Program-made: the position numbers and the translations under genes
Shown here: piece after piece, positions 1 through 6,774 of the stretch
Layout: every line of letters starts with the position of its first letter
How positions within the stretch are numbered: position 1 is the stretch's first letter
NCBI GenBank assembly: GCA_022785155.1
Contig: JALFRH010000014.1
Coordinates: forward strand, 1 to 10,903
Length of the DNA stretch: 10,903 nt
DNA from: Spirochaetales bacterium
GTDB lineage: Bacteria > Spirochaetota > Spirochaetia > Sphaerochaetales > Sphaerochaetaceae
Reading direction: 5' to 3'
Notes under the pieces: generated by a model
Databases searched by the model: none
Told to the model about the DNA's origin: nothing
What the model saw: the letters and a program-made list of their open reading frames with translations, nothing else

Positions 1-2
1 AA

Positions 3-257
3 ATGACATCCGATATTGCCAAAACAGCCTGCTTGGAGTACAAGGGGGATTCTGAAGTCATGGATAAGACAAAAGCTTGGATAAGATACAACTTCGAGGA
101 ACAATTCAAGGAACAGGAAGAATACTACGAAAAAAAGATCCAGCTCATTAAAGAGGAGGACGAAAAGAAATTACTGGAATCTGAGAAACAAATACAAGCA
201 CTAAAGGAGAGAATAAAAGATCTGGAAGCCGCTGAAGTCCTTAATCAAATGAGATAA
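3..257 (+). CDS. C-terminal part of a coiled-coil-tailed protein, function unknown (5' end probably outside window)
   Basis: The frame is open at the left edge. The ATG at position 3 may therefore be an internal methionine of a longer gene, and no ribosome binding site can be judged. The visible 84 residues begin with a short mixed segment (Cys10, Leu-Glu-Tyr-Lys-Gly-Asp at 11-16). From about residue 31 to 78 follows a Glu/Lys-rich stretch with regularly spaced Leu/Ile, typical of a long helix or coiled coil. It stops at TAA (255-257). A charged, coiled-coil C-terminus after a KGD-EVM-type segment is reminiscent of the tails of Rpn/PD-(D/E)XK nuclease-family 'putative transposases', which are common in gut spirochaetes and Firmicutes. 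The catalytic domain would lie upstream of the window, so this is only a guess. The gene converges on the pheT end across a shared terminator. Confidence 0.6.
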   Translation: MTSDIAKTACLEYKGDSEVMDKTKAWIRYNFEEQFKEQEEYYEKKIQLIKEEDEKKLLESEKQIQALKERIKDLEAAEVLNQMR

Positions 258-321
258 TACTGAGAATCTCTCTCCAAATAAAAACCACACACAAGCTTCC
301 ATCAACCTAAAGAATCGATGC

Positions 322-359
322 AAAAAAGGAGTGTGCCGGACAGCTACACTCCTCTTTTT
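322..359. terminator. Bidirectional rho-independent terminator between the left-edge gene and pheT
   Basis: AGGAGTGT (327-334) pairs perfectly with ACACTCCT (346-353), and two further G-C pairs are possible around a bulged T at 345. On the plus strand the stem is followed by C and five T (355-359). On the minus strand the A-tract at 322-327 reads as six T directly after the stem. The structure can therefore end both the left-edge transcript and the minus-strand cluster ending with pheT, whose stop codon is at 374-376. Confidence 0.85.
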
Positions 360-373
360 CTAAGCTAAATATC

Positions 374-2074
374 TTATTTCAAAAGAATATCCATATCCAG
401 TTCTGCCATTATCGCAGGCATTGTGCAACCCCAAGACTCCAGGACTGCCGGATGGGTTTCTCCAAAGACACCAGCCTTTTCGCCCTTATACATAACGTAC
501 GCAGCACGGCCAGGAATAAATCTTGGATCATCTTCAACAGGAGAAAGCGTATATTCCTTTCTCAAGAAATACATAAGGGTCTGGATATAAGAAGCAGCAT
601 CGTTGTAACCCATGGAAACATTGGCGGCCAAGAAGCCTACACTGTTTCCTGTATGTGTTCCGCTGTTGTCATTTTCATCCTTTACAGTAACTTTTCCGCA
701 CTCAAAGATAAGATGTGGATATACTGCATGGCCGCTTACACTCTCACTCTCCAAAAGACAAGGAAGGATGGATGGTCTGATGACCTCATAGTTCTCACTC
801 ATTGGGTTTGCAATGAATACAGCCTTATCTGGAGAGATATGCATGTTGTCGATATACTCCTTCTTGGAACCAAGATAGTTGTACATCATTTCCTGGAAGC
901 CCAAGCCGGTCATAATATCCTTGACCTTTCTTGAAAACTCCTCAACAGGACTAAGTCTTCCTACAGTGAAGTCCGTTGGCATTACAGGAGTAAACTCCTC
1001 AAGACCATGGCCGATCATTACATCTTCGGCAACATCCACTTCATGTAGAAAGTCGTTTCTATACTCAGGGCACTCAATGTAGACATACTCGTCATCGGCA
1101 ACTGCATAGACACCCATCTTCTTAAGGGCTCTGATGCACTCGTCCTTGCTCAGGTCAAGACCGAGTGTCTTTCTGATGGTCTTGAAGGAAGCTCTCTGTG
1201 GCTCCTGGAAGTAATATGGAACAGTGATCTCTCTACCATAAGGAGTGTCCTGATTGAAGATTACCTTGACAGGAAGGATTTCAAAGCCCATATCGCTGAG
1301 ATCGCAGGCCAAAATGTTTACAGCCAGCAAGAGGTCGTTGAGAATAGGACCTGAAACCTCGATGAAGAACTCGCTGTCACCCACTTCAACGGCTCCAATG
1401 CGGGCAGAGTTGATTACAGGAGGGAATGAGAGTGTCTCACCCTTGTCATCATAGAGATATGGGAATTTATCATAGGAAGAAACGATATATCCGTATTCCT
1501 TTCCTTTAGGGTGCTTCTGGCAGATTTCCCTCAGAGACAACTCCTCATCCATTCCAAGTGGAACGAACTTTGTCTTATCTGGGTCCACTGCCGCATAATG
1601 CACAGGATAGTTGATGAGTTCCGAGCGGTAAATACCCATGGCAATGGTCTTTCTCTTTCTACCGAAGTTGAAGCAAAGCTTCTCCTGGCTCTGGATCAAG
1701 TTCACAAGCATATCATCATCAACTTCGACGCCACGGCAAGCAAAGCCTATGGAGAAGTCTCTTATACCAATGGCTGACTCGTGGTCGATGATCACTCTAT
1801 TTCCGCTATCCTTTGATTCTTCCTTTGTGGAGAAGAAATCATAGTAGGGAATCTCTTCCAGCTCATAGGTGCTGAGAGCTCTGGCCACTCCTGCAGGAGA
1901 CCAAAGGTCCGGGCGGTTTGTGTCGTTGAGCTCGATTTTAATGACTTTGTTTTCTTTGTCGTGGCCGTCCAATTCAGCCTTGGCCACCGGGAAGATATCT
2001 ATAAGCTCCTGGTCGCTCATCTCCTTACCAAGGAGATCGAAGAACAGTTTTTCAGGTGCATCAATCTTTGGCAT
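374..2074 (-). CDS. pheT: Phenylalanyl-tRNA synthetase beta subunit, archaeal/eukaryal-type
   Basis: This is the beta subunit of the cytoplasmic alpha2-beta2 enzyme that charges tRNA-Phe. The 566 residues match the short archaeal/spirochaetal class, not the roughly 800-residue standard bacterial PheT, and there is no N-terminal tRNA-binding EMAP-like domain. An early Asn-Asp-Thr-Asn-Arg-Pro-Asp-Leu motif (50-57) is typical of the family. The B3/B4 editing region spans about 100-275. The B5 domain lies near 290-365, with the acidic Mg-site signature RNDFLHEVDVAEDV at 339-352. The catalytic-core-like domain covers about 375-566, with NPMSENYEVIRPS at 423-435. The ATG overlaps the pheS stop by one base (TAATG). 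Its Shine-Dalgarno, AAGGAGGGG, lies inside the last pheS codons, which implies translational coupling and matched subunit production. It is the last gene of the cluster, before the terminator at 322-359. Confidence 0.96.
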   Translation of the reverse strand: MPKIDAPEKLFFDLLGKEMSDQELIDIFPVAKAELDGHDKENKVIKIELNDTNRPDLWSPAGVARALSTYELEEIPYYDFFSTKEESKDSGNRVIIDHESAIGIRDFSIGFACRGVEVDDDMLVNLIQSQEKLCFNFGRKRKTIAMGIYRSELINYPVHYAAVDPDKTKFVPLGMDEELSLREICQKHPKGKEYGYIVSSYDKFPYLYDDKGETLSFPPVINSARIGAVEVGDSEFFIEVSGPILNDLLLAVNILACDLSDMGFEILPVKVIFNQDTPYGREITVPYYFQEPQRASFKTIRKTLGLDLSKDECIRALKKMGVYAVADDEYVYIECPEYRNDFLHEVDVAEDVMIGHGLEEFTPVMPTDFTVGRLSPVEEFSRKVKDIMTGLGFQEMMYNYLGSKKEYIDNMHISPDKAVFIANPMSENYEVIRPSILPCLLESESVSGHAVYPHLIFECGKVTVKDENDNSGTHTGNSVGFLAANVSMGYNDAASYIQTLMYFLRKEYTLSPVEDDPRFIPGRAAYVMYKGEKAGVFGETHPAVLESWGCTMPAIMAELDMDILLK

Positions 2075-3615
2075 TAGTTTCCCCTCCTTGTTCTTACAGA
2101 TTCAATATTAGGAGTGAAGAGCTCTCTCAGGTCATTTAGACCCAAGTGCATGAGAGCCATTCTGTCGATTCCAAGACCCCAAGCCAATACAGGACAATCA
2201 ACACCGAGGCTCTTTGTAACCTCAGGGCGGAAAATACCTGCCCCGCCAAGCTCAAACCATCCAAGAACAGGGTGCTTGATGTGTACTTCGATACTTGGTT
2301 CTGTAAATGGGAAGTATCCAGGAACATATTTCACTTCGTCTGCACCTGCAATCTCCTCAGCGAACATTTTCAAGAGACCCAAGAGGTTTCTAAGGTTTAC
2401 GTCATCTCCAAGTACAATTCCTTCCGTCTGATAGAAGTCTGCACCATGGGTAGCGTCAACCTGGTCATAACGGAAACATCTTACAATACCGAAATACTTT
2501 CCAGGAACCTTTGCCTTTGTAAGCTGATGAGCTGAAAGTACCGTACCCTGGCTTCTCAATACCTGACGGCGGGTGAACTCATGGTCGAACTTGTATCCCC
2601 AACCGCGGCTTCCTGTATCTCCGCCGTTTTCATGGGTTCTGGCCACGTTATCAAGCCATGGCTCCTCGATTTGTCTGCAATGTACAGGATCCTTTACATA
2701 GTAGACATCATGGATATCACGGGCAGAATGGAACTGTGGCATAAACAGGGCGTCTCCGTTCCAGAACTCGTTCTCCACAAGTGGTCCGTCGAATTCTTCG
2801 AAACCAAGAGCTGTAAGCTTGTCCTTCACCCACTGCAGATAGTCGCCATATGCGTTGTGACGGCCAGGAATAAGACGGGAAGTAGGTGCGTTGATTCCAT
2901 ATGGACGGAATGAACCATTCTTCCATGCGCCGGAAGCAAGCATCTCAGGTGTAAGTACACCGAATTCCTCTCCAGTGATGTTGGCTTCCAAAACAGCCTT
3001 CTTCACTTCTTCTCCCTTATCTGTAAGAGCGTATGTTACGTCTTCCCTTTCAATGAACTTGAATGGAGAAGATGAAGCGCCTCTCTTCTTCGCCATCTGT
3101 GAAATGGCAGCCTTCTCCTCTGATGATAGCTCCCCTTCCTCCAGGTAGCCCTTCTGGATCGCCTTCTTCAGAAGACCGCTCTGGACCTTCACTTCCTCTG
3201 GAAGCTGGTCTTTTGCCAAGGCAGCCTTTCTCTCTTCGTTGAGCTTGGTTACTCCGCTCTTTGAAAGGAGACCGAAGGCGGAACCTACATCGCTCTTCTC
3301 AAGCTTCAAAGCCTCTGCAATCTCAGGCATGGCGGCAGGGCCGTTATCTCTGATAAATGTAAAGATGCGTTCTACAGGCATGCCGTTCTTTTCCTGGTCC
3401 CTGCCCAATTCTGTGAGTTCGTAGATGACTCTCTTGGTTCTTCCTGTTTCTAGAAGGCATTCTTTTGCACTCAACCATGAAAATGCCTGGTTGCACTGTC
3501 CCACTTTATAGTCCAATTCCTTGACGATTCTATCTGAGGTGATGACTTCACCCTTCGATACATGTCTCAACAATTTGACTTCCAAGGGATGCAGATTCTT
3601 TACATCTATATCCAT
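2074..3615 (-). CDS. pheS: Phenylalanyl-tRNA synthetase alpha subunit, archaeal/eukaryal-type
   Basis: This is the catalytic subunit. It activates Phe with ATP and transfers it to tRNA-Phe together with PheT. The 513 residues agree with the archaeal/eukaryal class; standard bacterial PheS is about 340. Residues 1-210 carry repeated winged-helix-like segments (about 8-70, 78-125 and 185-210), which bind tRNA in this class. The class II core follows: PQFHSARD at 293-300, motif 2 around FRYDQVDATHGADFYQTEG (381-399), ELGGAGIFRPE at 455-465, and motif 3 AWGLGIDRMAL at 478-488. The usual HPAR element reads HSAR, with Ser297 in place of Pro. The ATG at 3615 is preceded by AGGAGA (3626-3621) at five bases. 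A small perfect hairpin lies just upstream. The stop overlaps the pheT start. Confidence 0.96.
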   Translation of the reverse strand: MDIDVKNLHPLEVKLLRHVSKGEVITSDRIVKELDYKVGQCNQAFSWLSAKECLLETGRTKRVIYELTELGRDQEKNGMPVERIFTFIRDNGPAAMPEIAEALKLEKSDVGSAFGLLSKSGVTKLNEERKAALAKDQLPEEVKVQSGLLKKAIQKGYLEEGELSSEEKAAISQMAKKRGASSSPFKFIEREDVTYALTDKGEEVKKAVLEANITGEEFGVLTPEMLASGAWKNGSFRPYGINAPTSRLIPGRHNAYGDYLQWVKDKLTALGFEEFDGPLVENEFWNGDALFMPQFHSARDIHDVYYVKDPVHCRQIEEPWLDNVARTHENGGDTGSRGWGYKFDHEFTRRQVLRSQGTVLSAHQLTKAKVPGKYFGIVRCFRYDQVDATHGADFYQTEGIVLGDDVNLRNLLGLLKMFAEEIAGADEVKYVPGYFPFTEPSIEVHIKHPVLGWFELGGAGIFRPEVTKSLGVDCPVLAWGLGIDRMALMHLGLNDLRELFTPNIESVRTRRGN

Positions 3616-3620
3616 TTTTA

Positions 3621-3626
3621 TCTCCT
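3621..3626 (-). promoter_or_regulatory. Ribosome binding site of pheS
   Basis: AGGAGA reads on the minus strand, five bases before the ATG at 3615. It supports that start. It sits two bases downstream of the small hairpin at 3629-3642. Confidence 0.75.
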
Positions 3627-3628
3627 GT

Positions 3629-3642
3629 AGGGCTGGAGCCCT
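3629..3642 (-). repeat. Short perfect inverted repeat just upstream of the pheS ribosome binding site
   Basis: AGGGCT and AGCCCT are separated by two bases. Because a two-base loop is sterically poor, the likely hairpin is a four-base GC stem with a TCCA loop. No T-tract follows, so it is not an intrinsic terminator. It lies in the 43-base gap between the unknown 153-aa gene and pheS. It could affect mRNA stability or pheS translation, or be without function. Confidence 0.45.
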
Positions 3643-3658
3643 TGTCTTTTATGTTAAC

Positions 3659-4120
3659 TCAAAGAGAAAGAAAATTGAAAGAGGAGAGAGCCATATCCAA
3701 GGACATAGAATGCGCATCCTTCTCTTCAATGACCTTCTCCCTTATGATCACGACTGTATAAGAGTCGGAGTTTTCCTTTGCAATCCAGGCTTTCCTCTCA
3801 CTTTCGCTGTCCAAAACAATTACAATCAAAAACCTTTTTCCACCCTTCTCCGCAAGAAGAGAGAGCCTCTCCCCCCTGTATTCCGGGATCCAGATTACGT
3901 ATCCTTCATCACTTAACCTCTGGTAGAGGTGAAGAAGAATCTTCTTCTCTGGAATGGTGGACCACCTTTTGTCAACGGCATTATATGGAAGGATTAAAGA
4001 TACTTCTTCTCCTGTACTTGCCTTTTTCTCTATGTCGTAGACAGGAACAAAGTGAACGGAGGAAAAAAGATCCTGGGGAAGCTCCTCTCCATAAAGAATG
4101 CCATAGGTGTTTTCAGTCAT
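3659..4120 (-). CDS. Uncharacterised 153-aa protein, translationally coupled to E1
   Basis: I do not recognise the family. The start is chosen at 4120 because GGAG (4130-4127) lies six bases upstream. The adjacent ATG at 4123 is possible but closer to that site, and a TTG at 4144 lacks support. The start overlaps the 3' end of the E1 gene by eight bases (ATGACTGA), a classic coupling arrangement. From the first Met, residues 1-25 are mixed. A short strand SLILPYN lies near 40. A helix with Glu/Lys and Leu follows around 55-68 (KKILLHLYQRL), then strand YVIWIPEY (about 73-80), strand RFLIVIVLDSE (about 95-105) and strand YTVVIIREKVIEE (about 119-131). This suggests a small soluble alpha/beta fold with no signal peptide, membrane helix or cysteine cluster. 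No lipoyl-type motif is present, so it is not an E2 fragment. pheS starts 43 bases downstream of its stop. Confidence 0.8.
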   Translation of the reverse strand: MTENTYGILYGEELPQDLFSSVHFVPVYDIEKKASTGEEVSLILPYNAVDKRWSTIPEKKILLHLYQRLSDEGYVIWIPEYRGERLSLLAEKGGKRFLIVIVLDSESERKAWIAKENSDSYTVVIIREKVIEEKDAHSMSLDMALSSFNFLSL

Positions 4121-6056
4121 CATAGTCTCCGATAAGATCAACAAAAGCTTCTCTTATTCTATCTCTGTTTGGAAGAATTGCATTCTCCAGTTTTTTGGAA
4201 AAGGCCAATGGCATATCCAAAGCCGATACAGTCTTTATCTTGGCTTTGATTCCGCTTTCCCTGATTATTCTTATGACACTTTCTGCAACAGAGCTTTGGA
4301 GAGGAACGTTCTCTACTATAAGAATCCTACCTATTTTTCCAGCCCACTGTTTAATGCACTCTTCATCCAAAGGCTTAAGGGAAACCAGGTCAAGGAAGGT
4401 TACCCTTTCCTCCCCCAAGGCCTTCTTTGCTTCATAGAGGCCCCTGGAGTACCCGATGATGAGAGCATCCATTCCCTTTTCCTCCACCAAGGCCTTTCCA
4501 AGGGGAAGAATATCATTCTCGTCGCCGATGTCACCTTCATTGGAGTAAAGGGCCTTGTGCTCGAAGAATACTACAGGACACTCCTCCTTTGCAGCAGCCT
4601 TCAGAAGGGCTTTTGCACTCCAGGGAGTGCTCGGGGCACATACTTTTATTCCCGGAACATTCAAAAACATAGCCTCAGGGCATGCTGTATGCTGTGCCCC
4701 GTGTCCTGTGCCTCCTCCCATGGCGGTTCTGACGATAAAGGGGCACTTAAGCTGGCCGCCGGACATGAAATAGGTCTTTGCTCCATGGTTGATGACTGCA
4801 TCGGACACAAGAGTCATGAAATCTGCATACATTATTTCGACGATAGGCCTTTCCCCCAGCATGGATGCGCCTACCGCCATACCTGAGAATCCCTCTTCAG
4901 ATACCGGGGTCTCCAGTATTCTGTCAGGAAACTTCTTATATAAATCCCCGGTGACTCCGAAGCAGCCTCCATAGACTCCGATGTCTTCCCCTATGAGGGT
5001 CACCCTTTCGTCATTTTCCATTATTTCAGATAAGGCTTCCCTTACTGCAGTGCGGTATGTTCCCTTATGTTTTTTTCCGCCATCAAAGAAAAGGGGACTC
5101 TGGCTTTCAGGCATGACAAGGGCCCTGGCCTCTTCCAGCGAAAGGATATCATCCCTCTTGGCCCAAGCCTCTTCCCAGGCCTTGTCTACACATTCAAAGG
5201 CCTTCTCCTTAATATCGGCGCACTGGTTTTCACTGAGGATACCGTTTTTTACGACGAAGGAAACGAAAAGGGAAATAGGGTCTTTCTTGGCCCACTCCTT
5301 CTCCTCTTCCCTTGTCCTGTATAGAAGCTTGTCGGATTTACTGTGGCCGCAGAGACGATAGGTGTCGACCTCGATGAAATATGGCTTGTTATCTTTCAGT
5401 ATCCTCTCTCTTGCCCTCTTCACTCCGTCAATCACAGCCAACACATCGTTTCCATCCAATTTTTCGTGTCCGATACCATATCCTTCAGCCCTGTTATGGA
5501 TGGTGGAGGTGGCTATCATTCTATCGCTGGAGGCGCTCATTCCATAGTGGTTGTTCTCCATAAAGAAGAGGATGGGAAGATTCCATACAGAGGCAAGATT
5601 CATCATCTCATGGACGCTGCCCCTGCTGGAGGCGCCGTCTCCGAATATGGCCACTGCAATATTCGGGATATTCTGTCTCTTAAGGGCGAAGGCACATCCA
5701 CCGGCAAGGGGGACGCCGGATCCTACTACAGCGGATGAGCCCAGATTATAATTGGAGACATCGGTCATATGCATGCTGCCACCCAAGCCCTTGCATAGCC
5801 CGTGGCGGGAGCCCAACATCTCTGAAAACATCGCCTCAATGCTGGAGCCTGAAGCGATGTTGAAGCCATGGCAACGATGGGTTGGGACAATCCAATCCCC
5901 CTTCTCCAAGGCTGCACACAAGCCTACGTGTGATGCTTCCTGTCCTATGGAAAGATGTGTGGTTCCATAGAGATTGGCTTCAGAAAATTCTTTCTGAAGT
6001 TTCTCCTCAAAGAACCTTGATAAATACATTTTCTCCAGTATATCCCTGTGTTCCAT
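4113..6056 (-). CDS. Fused alpha-beta thiamine-diphosphate 2-oxoacid/acetoin dehydrogenase E1
   Basis: The 647-aa protein carries both E1 subunits in one chain. Residues about 1-320 are E1-alpha, with the ThDP/Mg motif from GDG at 139-141 to ENN at 167-169, and a regulatory-loop-like segment ending GHSKSD (237-242). Residues about 330-647 are E1-beta, starting with the conserved GTYRTAVREAL (332-342) and including GEDIGVYGG (356-364). It ends in a transketolase C-terminal domain with SALDMPLAFSKKLENAILPN (611-630). The family decarboxylates a 2-oxoacid or acetoin and passes the acyl group to a lipoyl-E2. The GHSKSD loop resembles acetoin-dehydrogenase-type E1-alpha more than classic pyruvate dehydrogenase (GHSMSD), but the substrate is not settled by sequence. 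I chose ATG 6056 because AGGGGG (6066-6061) precedes it; a TTG 33 bases upstream is less likely. No E2, E3 or lipoate gene is in the window. The next gene overlaps its stop. Confidence 0.9.
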   Translation of the reverse strand: MEHRDILEKMYLSRFFEEKLQKEFSEANLYGTTHLSIGQEASHVGLCAALEKGDWIVPTHRCHGFNIASGSSIEAMFSEMLGSRHGLCKGLGGSMHMTDVSNYNLGSSAVVGSGVPLAGGCAFALKRQNIPNIAVAIFGDGASSRGSVHEMMNLASVWNLPILFFMENNHYGMSASSDRMIATSTIHNRAEGYGIGHEKLDGNDVLAVIDGVKRARERILKDNKPYFIEVDTYRLCGHSKSDKLLYRTREEEKEWAKKDPISLFVSFVVKNGILSENQCADIKEKAFECVDKAWEEAWAKRDDILSLEEARALVMPESQSPLFFDGGKKHKGTYRTAVREALSEIMENDERVTLIGEDIGVYGGCFGVTGDLYKKFPDRILETPVSEEGFSGMAVGASMLGERPIVEIMYADFMTLVSDAVINHGAKTYFMSGGQLKCPFIVRTAMGGGTGHGAQHTACPEAMFLNVPGIKVCAPSTPWSAKALLKAAAKEECPVVFFEHKALYSNEGDIGDENDILPLGKALVEEKGMDALIIGYSRGLYEAKKALGEERVTFLDLVSLKPLDEECIKQWAGKIGRILIVENVPLQSSVAESVIRIIRESGIKAKIKTVSALDMPLAFSKKLENAILPNRDRIREAFVDLIGDYDD

Positions 6057-6060
6057 TATT

Positions 6061-6066
6061 CCCCCT
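6061..6066 (-). promoter_or_regulatory. Ribosome binding site setting the E1 start
   Basis: AGGGGG lies four bases upstream of the ATG at 6056 on the minus strand. It is the reason for preferring this ATG over an in-frame TTG at 6089, which would add 11 residues not expected at the start of an E1-alpha domain. Confidence 0.65.
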
Positions 6067-6078
6067 AAGCCTTCAAAG

Positions 6079-6105
6079 GGTATAGCCAAAACAATATAGG
6101 GTCAA
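6079..6105 (-). promoter_or_regulatory. Probable promoter of the E1-pheST cluster (two overlapping readings)
   Basis: On the minus strand TTGACC (6105-6100) is followed after 15 bases by TATACC (6084-6079), a good -35 with short spacing and a weak -10. Alternatively TATATT (6098-6093) is a better -10 with only a weak TGAAAA-like -35 about 18 bases upstream. Either would start transcription within about 35 bases of the E1 start codon. The choice cannot be made by eye. Confidence 0.4.
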
Positions 6106-6152
6106 GAAGTAATGATTTTTCAGTAATGTTTACATAAAGTTCCTTTACTCCA

Positions 6153-6181
6153 TTCACCACATCCCCTTTTTTCAATATAAT
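6153..6181 (+). promoter_or_regulatory. Sigma70-type promoter of the hpt-purA-purB operon
   Basis: A perfect -10 TATAAT (6176-6181) lies 17 bases downstream of TTCACC (6153-6158), which matches four of six -35 consensus bases. Transcription would begin near 6188, giving a leader of about 18 bases. This leaves no room for a purine riboswitch. I see no obvious operator palindrome. Confidence 0.75.
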
Positions 6182-6205
6182 GGAAAGGTATTTGGAGGAA
6201 AGACA

Positions 6206-6763
6206 ATGCAGCTAGCCATACCGCCACTGACAGAAGATCTCAGAAGAGTTTTGATCGATGCAGATACAATCAGAAGCAGAGTCGATGAACTCGCCGCAGA
6301 GATCAATAGAGACTACAAAGATATTACAGAGCCTCTGGTAATCGTAGGAGTACTGAAGGGTTCTGTATTTTTCTTGACAGACTTGGCAAGAAAACTGAGA
6401 GTACCCCACATCATAGACTTCATCGCAATCTCCAGCTATGGAAAGAATGGAGATAAGAGAGGCGAAGTCAGATTCCTGATGGATACCAGGGAAAGCATCA
6501 CGGACAAGCACGTCTTGATTGTGGAAGATATTCTTGACAGTGGTCATACATTGGCCTATCTCACAAAGAACTTTGAGGCAAGGCACCCCCTTTCTGTGAA
6601 GAAAGCTGTATTCTTGGACAAACCTTCACGTCATGAAGTTGAAACAGAAATCCACTACAAAGGCTTCGATATCCCTGATGTATGGGTGGTTGGATATGGT
6701 TTGGACTACAAGGAAGAGTACAGGACCCTTCCTTATATTGCGGAAATGATCCCGAAGAATTGA
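6206..6763 (+). CDS. hpt: Hypoxanthine phosphoribosyltransferase
   Basis: This cytoplasmic salvage enzyme joins hypoxanthine (often also guanine) to PRPP to give IMP or GMP and pyrophosphate. The 185 residues are a normal length for bacterial Hpt. Family features run in order: VLKGS, the pyrophosphate loop, at 49-53; SSYG of the flexible catalytic loop at 76-79; the PRPP-binding motif VLIVEDILDSGHTL at 103-116, including the paired acidic residues Glu107-Asp108; LDKPSRH at 137-143 with the purine-contacting Lys139; and VVGYGLDY at 161-168, followed by a YR-LPYI segment. GGAGGA (6194-6199) lies six bases before the ATG. It is the first gene of the operon and supplies IMP to the next enzyme, PurA. 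Confidence 0.95.
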   Translation: MQLAIPPLTEDLRRVLIDADTIRSRVDELAAEINRDYKDITEPLVIVGVLKGSVFFLTDLARKLRVPHIIDFIAISSYGKNGDKRGEVRFLMDTRESITDKHVLIVEDILDSGHTLAYLTKNFEARHPLSVKKAVFLDKPSRHEVETEIHYKGFDIPDVWVVGYGLDYKEEYRTLPYIAEMIPKN

Positions 6764-6774
6764 GGAGGAAAGAA

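Noticed and set aside
4121..4144. Longer start (TTG 4144) for the unknown 153-aa protein
   Set aside because: TTG has no well-placed Shine-Dalgarno and would lengthen the overlap with E1. GGAG at 4127-4130 points to ATG 4120 or 4123.
6057..6089. TTG start giving an 11-residue longer E1
   Set aside because: The ATG at 6056 has AGGGGG upstream and begins where E1-alpha domains normally start.
6182..6205. Purine riboswitch ahead of hpt
   Set aside because: The leader after the predicted start site is only about 18 bases, too short for any known purine aptamer.
6682..6774. In-frame N-terminal extension of PurA into hpt
   Set aside because: The extra 31 residues overlap hpt in another frame and do not resemble PurA. 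AGGAGG directly precedes ATG 6775, and the WGDEGKG motif then falls at its usual position.
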